DNA from: Pseudomonas sp. GM79
GTDB taxonomy: Bacteria > Pseudomonadota > Gammaproteobacteria > Pseudomonadales > Pseudomonadaceae
NCBI RefSeq assembly: GCF_000282495.1
Contig: NZ_AKJE01000030.1
Coordinates: forward strand, 1 to 46,592
Direction: 5' to 3'
Length of the DNA stretch: 46,592 nucleotides
Within the stretch, counting starts at the first letter, position 1. The number at the start of each line of letters is the position of its first letter. The notes under the pieces were generated by a model, which did not search any database, was not told the origin of the DNA, and saw only the letters and a list, made by a program, of their open reading frames with translations. Made by a program: the position numbers and the translations under genes. Positions 42,227 to 46,592 of this stretch are shown piece after piece.

Positions 42227-43428
42227 GCCAACCCCAGAACCTGAGCCAGACGTTCCTCGCGATCACGCGCAACAGCACCGACTTCGAGTGGCTGCAAGGT
42301 GCGCTTGCCCCTTTGGGCCGGGTGATCAGCGCCGGTGGCGGCAACCTCGATGAACTCTTGACGCTGGTGGACGTGACCTTCGCCAGCCTGGTGTTCGTGG
42401 GTCTGGACCGGGAGCATGTGGTGGCCCAGAGCGCGTTGATCGAGGGTGCCCTGGAAGCCAAACCGATGCTGGCAATCGTTGCCTTGGGCGACGGCATGGA
42501 CAACCAACTCGTGCTCAATGCCATGCGTGCCGGTGCGCGGGATTTCGTTTCTTACGGTTCACGTTCCAGTGAAGTTGCCGGCCTGGTGCGACGCCTGAGC
42601 AAACGCCTGCCGACCGTGACGCCGAATATGCAACAGAGTCAACAGGGTGGCCTGACCGTGCTTTACGGTGCGCAGAGCAATGCCGACGGCGCGTTGCTCG
42701 CCAACCACCTGGCGCACGTGGTGCAAAAGAGCGGTCAGCAGACACTGTTACTGGATCTGGGCCTGCCGCGTGGCGACAGCCTTGCGTTGCTGGGGCTGGA
42801 GAGCTCGTTTCATTTTGGCGATGCGTTGCGCCATCTGCGGCGTCTGGACGCGACACTGATCGACAGTGCTTTCACGACCTGTGACGCCGGGCTGCGGATT
42901 CTCGCCTACGCCAGCAACGACGAACCGCTGGAACAGACCAGTGCCGCCGAGCTGTACATGCTGCTCAGCGCCTTGCGCCAGCATTTCCAGCACATCGTGG
43001 TGAACCTCACTGGCCAGTCGGACAGCGAGGCGTTGCGTACCTTCGTCAGCCATTGCGACAAGTTGCTGTGGTACACCGATCAGAATGTGCTCGACTGCCG
43101 ACGCAACCTTGAGGTGCTCGGCCGCTGGCGCGAAAAAGGCCTCAAGCTCGACCACGCCAGGTTGCTGGTGGACCGCTATCTGCGCAATGTCGCGCCAGAC
43201 TCCGATACCTTGAGCAAAAGCTTCGGCATGGAGGTTATCGCGGTCCTTGCCTACAGCCCGGAAGTACGGCTCAACGCCAAGAATCAGGGGGTGAGCCTGT
43301 TCGAGCTGGCCCCGCGCGAAAACCTGACCCAAAGCCTGCGCGCCCTCGGCGAACGACTGGCCAAACGCTCCGAAGACCTGGACAAACCCAAGGCTGGCTG
43401 GTTCGACCGATTGAGGGGCGCGCCATGA
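42223..43428 (+). CDS. tadZ: Tad pilus localisation ATPase-like protein TadZ/CpaE
   Basis: A 401-residue protein with an N-terminal atypical receiver-like domain (to about residue 130) and a C-terminal MinD/ParA-like domain. The Walker A loop is degenerate (YGAQSNADGALLANHLA; no GKGGxGKT), as in several TadZ proteins that do not hydrolyse ATP readily. TadZ places the secretion apparatus at the pole. Its start and stop both overlap neighbours by ATGA, showing tight translational coupling. Confidence 0.88.
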   Translation: MSQPQNLSQTFLAITRNSTDFEWLQGALAPLGRVISAGGGNLDELLTLVDVTFASLVFVGLDREHVVAQSALIEGALEAKPMLAIVALGDGMDNQLVLNAMRAGARDFVSYGSRSSEVAGLVRRLSKRLPTVTPNMQQSQQGGLTVLYGAQSNADGALLANHLAHVVQKSGQQTLLLDLGLPRGDSLALLGLESSFHFGDALRHLRRLDATLIDSAFTTCDAGLRILAYASNDEPLEQTSAAELYMLLSALRQHFQHIVVNLTGQSDSEALRTFVSHCDKLLWYTDQNVLDCRRNLEVLGRWREKGLKLDHARLLVDRYLRNVAPDSDTLSKSFGMEVIAVLAYSPEVRLNAKNQGVSLFELAPRENLTQSLRALGERLAKRSEDLDKPKAGWFDRLRGAP

Positions 43429-44705
43429 GCGGGGAAAAACTCTTCGGCGCGCCCCCCCACGGGCCGGCCGGCAATACCGACCATGAAGGCCTGAAACTGG
43501 TGCTGCACCGCTACATCATCGACGCCATCGAAGAGTCCGGAAAAAACCTGCTGGAAGGTTCGCGGCAAATGCTGTCGCAGTTCGTCATCGACAAAGTCGC
43601 CGAGTACATCGCTCGTCTGCACCTGGCGATTTCCCGTTATGAGATGGAGCGACTGGCTGAGGAAATCGTCGACGAGCTCACCGGTTTCGGCCCCCTGGAG
43701 GTGTTGCTGCGTGATTCGACGGTGACCGAAATTCTGGTCAACGGCCCGCACCGGGTGTTCGTCGAACGCGAGGGTGTGTTGCACCTCAGTGACCTGCGAT
43801 TCATCGACGACCACCACGTCGAACGGGTGATGCAACGGATTCTCGCGCCCCTGGGCCGACGGCTCGACGAGTCTTCACCGATGGTCGATGCGCGTTTGCC
43901 CGATGGTAGCCGGGTCAATGCAATCATCCCGCCCATTGCCCTCGATGGCCCGTGCCTGTCGATTCGAAAATTCCGCAAGGACATGCTCAAAAGCTCCGAT
44001 CTGATGGCGATGCAAACCATCGATCAGGCGATCTTTGAGTTTATTCAGGAGGCCGTGGGCAAGCGCTGCAACATCCTTGTCAGCGGCGGTACCGGCACCG
44101 GCAAGACCACGTTGCTGAACATTCTCAGCCAGTTGATCGCCCCTCACGAACGCCTGGTCACCATCGAAGACGTCGCCGAGCTGCAACTGGGCCATCCTCA
44201 TGTGGTACGCCTGGAAACCCGACCGCCGAATGCCGAAGGCCACGGCGAAGTGAAGGCCAGCGATCTGATTCGCAACGCGCTGCGGATGCGCCCGGACCGG
44301 ATCATCCTCGGCGAGATTCGCGGTGTCGAAGTGGTCGACGTGCTCACCGCGATGAACACCGGGCATGACGGTTCCATGAGCACCGTGCACGCCAACAACG
44401 CCCAGGATGCGCTATTGCGCCTGGAGACCCTGGTGGGCCTGACCGGCCGCACCATCGCTGAGCGCACGCTGCGGCAAATGATCTGTGCCGCGCTGGACGT
44501 GGTGATCCAGTTGACGCGCCTGCCCGATGGCCGCCGCTGCGTCAGCGAAGTGGTGGAGGTCGTGGGTATTCGTGATGACGTGTATGTGACCAATACGCTA
44601 TTCAAGTTTGATCGACGCACCGGTTTCGGTTTTCTGCGCGAGGCGGTCAACCCCGCCGGCGAAAAGCTGCGTCGCGAATCGGCGCTCTCTCCCTTATCGC
44701 ACTAA
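43425..44705 (+). CDS. tadA: Tad secretion ATPase TadA/CpaF
   Basis: A 426-residue PulE/VirB11-type ATPase that powers Flp pilus assembly. Walker A is GGTGTGKTT (residues 221-229), with VTIEDVAELQL (Asp box), ALRMRPDRIILGEIRG (Walker B) and the His box STVHANNAQDAL. The N-terminal domain begins after a variable 20-residue leader. Its start overlaps the tadZ stop (ATGA). Confidence 0.95.
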   Translation: MSGEKLFGAPPHGPAGNTDHEGLKLVLHRYIIDAIEESGKNLLEGSRQMLSQFVIDKVAEYIARLHLAISRYEMERLAEEIVDELTGFGPLEVLLRDSTVTEILVNGPHRVFVEREGVLHLSDLRFIDDHHVERVMQRILAPLGRRLDESSPMVDARLPDGSRVNAIIPPIALDGPCLSIRKFRKDMLKSSDLMAMQTIDQAIFEFIQEAVGKRCNILVSGGTGTGKTTLLNILSQLIAPHERLVTIEDVAELQLGHPHVVRLETRPPNAEGHGEVKASDLIRNALRMRPDRIILGEIRGVEVVDVLTAMNTGHDGSMSTVHANNAQDALLRLETLVGLTGRTIAERTLRQMICAALDVVIQLTRLPDGRRCVSEVVEVVGIRDDVYVTNTLFKFDRRTGFGFLREAVNPAGEKLRRESALSPLSH

Positions 44706-44715
44706 GGATCACGGC

Positions 44716-45600
44716 ATGCTCAAACCGGCGCTGCTCATCCTGATTTGCCTGACGTTGCTGGGTTTGTCGATCCGTTTGTTCTACAACGGCCTGCGCCAGA
44801 CCGGCATCGATCGAACCCTCGGTCGTTTGATGCAGGGACAACCGCAACTGGCGGTGGCGAAATCATCCTGGGCCGGCCTGGAACGGGCCTTTCTACGCGC
44901 CGGCCTCGGTCGTCCCACCGAGCGCCTGAGGTTGTGGCTGTTGCTCTGGGCCGTGGGCATTTTGCTGGGGTTTGCCCTCGCCAGCTGGATCGGTTTGCTG
45001 GCGTTGTTGCTGATGCCACCTCTGGCTCTGCGGCTGTACATCAGTTGGTGCTATCAGCGCCGGCTCAAGCGCATGATCGAACAACTGCCGCCATTGCTTG
45101 ATCACACCGTGCGCAGTCTGAAGTCCGGACGCACCCTGGCCGATGCGGTGCTGGTCGCCATCGACGCCGCCGAAGACCCACTGAAAAACGCCATGGGCCG
45201 GGTTCAGCGCAATGTGCACCTGGGCGTCAGCCTGCCTGACGCTGTCACGGACTTCGCCGAACTGTACGAGAAAGACGAGTTTCGATTGTTTGCGCTGGGC
45301 CTGAAGGTCAATCACCGCTACGGCGGTAATGCCAGTGAGCTGTTTGAGAACCTGATCAAAATGGTCCGTGAACGCGACCAGGCTGCGCGCCAACTGCGCG
45401 CCATGACGGGCGAAACCCGCATCACGGCGATGGTGCTGGCCCTGATGCCTGTGGGGCTCGTCGGCTACTTCTTGCTGTCCAATCCGAAGTACCTGCTCGC
45501 CATGTGGAACAGCAGCTCGGGGCAAATGATGCTCGCGACCGCGTTTGGCCTGCAGGTTGTGGGTTGCCTGGCGCTGTGGCGCATGTTGCGCAGCGTATGA
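44716..45600 (+). CDS. tadB: Tad inner-membrane platform protein TadB
   Basis: A 294-residue GspF-like platform protein. Hydrophobic segments are at about residues 5-22, 73-110, and two near the C-terminus (ITAMVLALMPVGLVGYFLLS and MLATAFGLQVVGCLALW). The T2SSF core includes LPPLLDHTVRSLKSGRTLAD. AAGGA before ATG 44716 supports this start. Its stop overlaps the tadC start (ATGA). Confidence 0.92.
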   Translation: MLKPALLILICLTLLGLSIRLFYNGLRQTGIDRTLGRLMQGQPQLAVAKSSWAGLERAFLRAGLGRPTERLRLWLLLWAVGILLGFALASWIGLLALLLMPPLALRLYISWCYQRRLKRMIEQLPPLLDHTVRSLKSGRTLADAVLVAIDAAEDPLKNAMGRVQRNVHLGVSLPDAVTDFAELYEKDEFRLFALGLKVNHRYGGNASELFENLIKMVRERDQAARQLRAMTGETRITAMVLALMPVGLVGYFLLSNPKYLLAMWNSSSGQMMLATAFGLQVVGCLALWRMLRSV

Positions 45601-46487
45601 AAATAGCCCTGCTGATCAGCGCACTGTTGTTTCTGGCGGCCACGCTGTTGCTGCTCAGTGGGCTGCTGGACCAACATCGACGTGCTCGCCAAGTGGCTCA
45701 ACGACTGGACGGCAAACCGCTGAACGACCATCGCGTCAGTCACTGGTTGCAAGCGCTGGGCAACAGCCGTATCGGTCAACGCTCGGTCAAACTGGACAAC
45801 GAAACCCAAATGCTGCTCAACCGCCTCGGCTGGCGCAGCGCCCGGCAACGCTCGCTGTTCGCCGCCTGCCAGATCGGCATACCGGTGCTTGCGTTGATCC
45901 TGAGTCTGTTGATCCAGAGCGTGTTCTTCCCGCAGGTGAACAACCACTGGATCACCCCGGCCTTCGCCACCGCCTTCGGTTACTTGCTGCCCAAACGCTT
46001 GCTGGCCGCCGCCGCGTACCGTCGGCAAAGACAACTGGCGATCGAGATTTCGACCTTCATTCCGCTGCTGCGCATCCTGTTCGAATCCGGCATGGCGGTG
46101 GAGCAGTCGCTGCGAGTACTGAGCATCGAAGGCAAACAGTTACTACCGGCCCTGACCCATGAACTGCGCCTGATACTGACCCGGGTCGATTCCGGACTGG
46201 AACTGGGCGAAGAACTGAACAAGGCCACCCAGTTACTGGCGGTGGACGAATTCACCGACACCTGTGTGATTCTTCAGCAATTGATCCACCAGGGCGGCGG
46301 CGCCATGAAATCGCTGCTGGGACTCAAACTACTGCTCGATGACCGGCGCCTGACACGCTTGCAGGAATACATCTCCAAGATGTCCGCGAAAATGTCTGTG
46401 GTGATGATGTTGTTTCTCTTCCCGGCGCTGCTGATCGTACTGGCTGGCCCCAGCTTCACCGCATTGGCCCGGGCTTTTGGTCGTTGA
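45597..46487 (+). CDS. tadC: Tad inner-membrane platform protein TadC
   Basis: A 296-residue partner of TadB with the same T2SSF fold. The N-terminal helix is ALLISALLFLAATLLLLSGL, the central pair is near residues 85-125 and the C-terminal helix is MSVVMMLFLFPALLIVLAG. The core segment reads EISTFIPLLRILFESGMAVEQ. It is the last complete gene in the window; tadD and tadG-like genes would be expected beyond the edge. Confidence 0.92.
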   Translation: MKIALLISALLFLAATLLLLSGLLDQHRRARQVAQRLDGKPLNDHRVSHWLQALGNSRIGQRSVKLDNETQMLLNRLGWRSARQRSLFAACQIGIPVLALILSLLIQSVFFPQVNNHWITPAFATAFGYLLPKRLLAAAAYRRQRQLAIEISTFIPLLRILFESGMAVEQSLRVLSIEGKQLLPALTHELRLILTRVDSGLELGEELNKATQLLAVDEFTDTCVILQQLIHQGGGAMKSLLGLKLLLDDRRLTRLQEYISKMSAKMSVVMMLFLFPALLIVLAGPSFTALARAFGR

Positions 46488-46505
46488 AAAGCACCGCTAC
46501 GATCC

Positions 46506-46592
46506 CGTAGGAGCGAGGCTTGCCCGCGAAGGCGACCTGACAGCCAACCAATTTCTTGCGGATATACACGGTTCAACTGTGGGAGCGGGCTT
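46506..46592. repeat. REP units after tadC, second one cut by the window edge
   Basis: CGTAGGAGCGAGGCTTGCCCGCGAAGG (46506-46532) and the start of a second unit TGTGGGAGCGGGCTT (46578-46592). Both have the same orientation, so this is not yet a visible inverted pair. Confidence 0.75.

Overview
The window reads as a chromosomal segment of a fluorescent-group Pseudomonas. The evidence is high GC, dense short-spaced operons, about fifteen REP/REPIN palindromes of the 'GTGGGAGCGGGCTTGCTCGCGA' and 'AAAGATCGCAGCC' types, and a gene order that from memory parallels P. aeruginosa PA0130-PA0148 (beta-alanine catabolism followed by oxidised-purine salvage). No rRNA, tRNA or CRISPR was seen. All identifications come from reading motifs and family resemblance; no search was run.

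Layout. 0.1-4.1 kb: beta-alanine catabolism (bauC, bauA, divergent LysR bauR). 4.2-5.5 kb: a RutR-like TetR regulator and an IMPACT/YigZ protein. 6.1-16.6 kb: purine/nucleoside uptake and salvage: a BMP-type ABC transporter (ATPase, two permeases, separate periplasmic binding protein), 8-oxoguanine deaminase, a 2-oxoglutarate/Fe(II) oxygenase and an adenine deaminase. It is interrupted by a MerR-SDR pair and a divergent membrane protein that has a textbook 20-bp-spacer MerR promoter. 16.8-19.05 kb: an MFS transporter and a two-domain ArsR-type regulator.

19.36-22.08 kb is the unusual part: an AT-richer accessory island of about 2.6 kb bounded by a 136-bp direct repeat (two mismatches) of the 3' end of a lysR gene. 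On one strand it carries an orphan LuxR/GerE DNA-binding protein, a broken HlyC-type toxin-activating acyltransferase, a two-helix membrane peptide and a glycine-zipper peptide with a double-glycine-type leader. This looks like the remains of a bacteriocin system, possibly with an acylated product. A 5'-truncated cupin/JmjC oxygenase sits at the right end and an inverted lysR fragment at the left.

22-31.8 kb: lysR/MDR oxidoreductase pair, a 56-residue protein, a Bcr/CflA exporter, the copper-response set (copZ, copA, cueR with two CueR-type operators), an EntS-like MFS protein and a RIO kinase. 32.2-40 kb: a dCache chemoreceptor, an AraC regulator with a divergent bile-acid-symporter-family transporter, and a thiolase / large FabG / MaoC set resembling a beta-oxidation or PHA-type module. 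40.2-46.5 kb: a receiver-only regulator and a Tad (Flp) pilus locus, flp then rcpC-tadZ-tadA-tadB-tadC. The outer-membrane secretin gene rcpA, normally between rcpC and tadZ, is absent; a 23-codon ORF lies in its place and keeps the ATGA coupling to tadZ. The window ends inside a REP.
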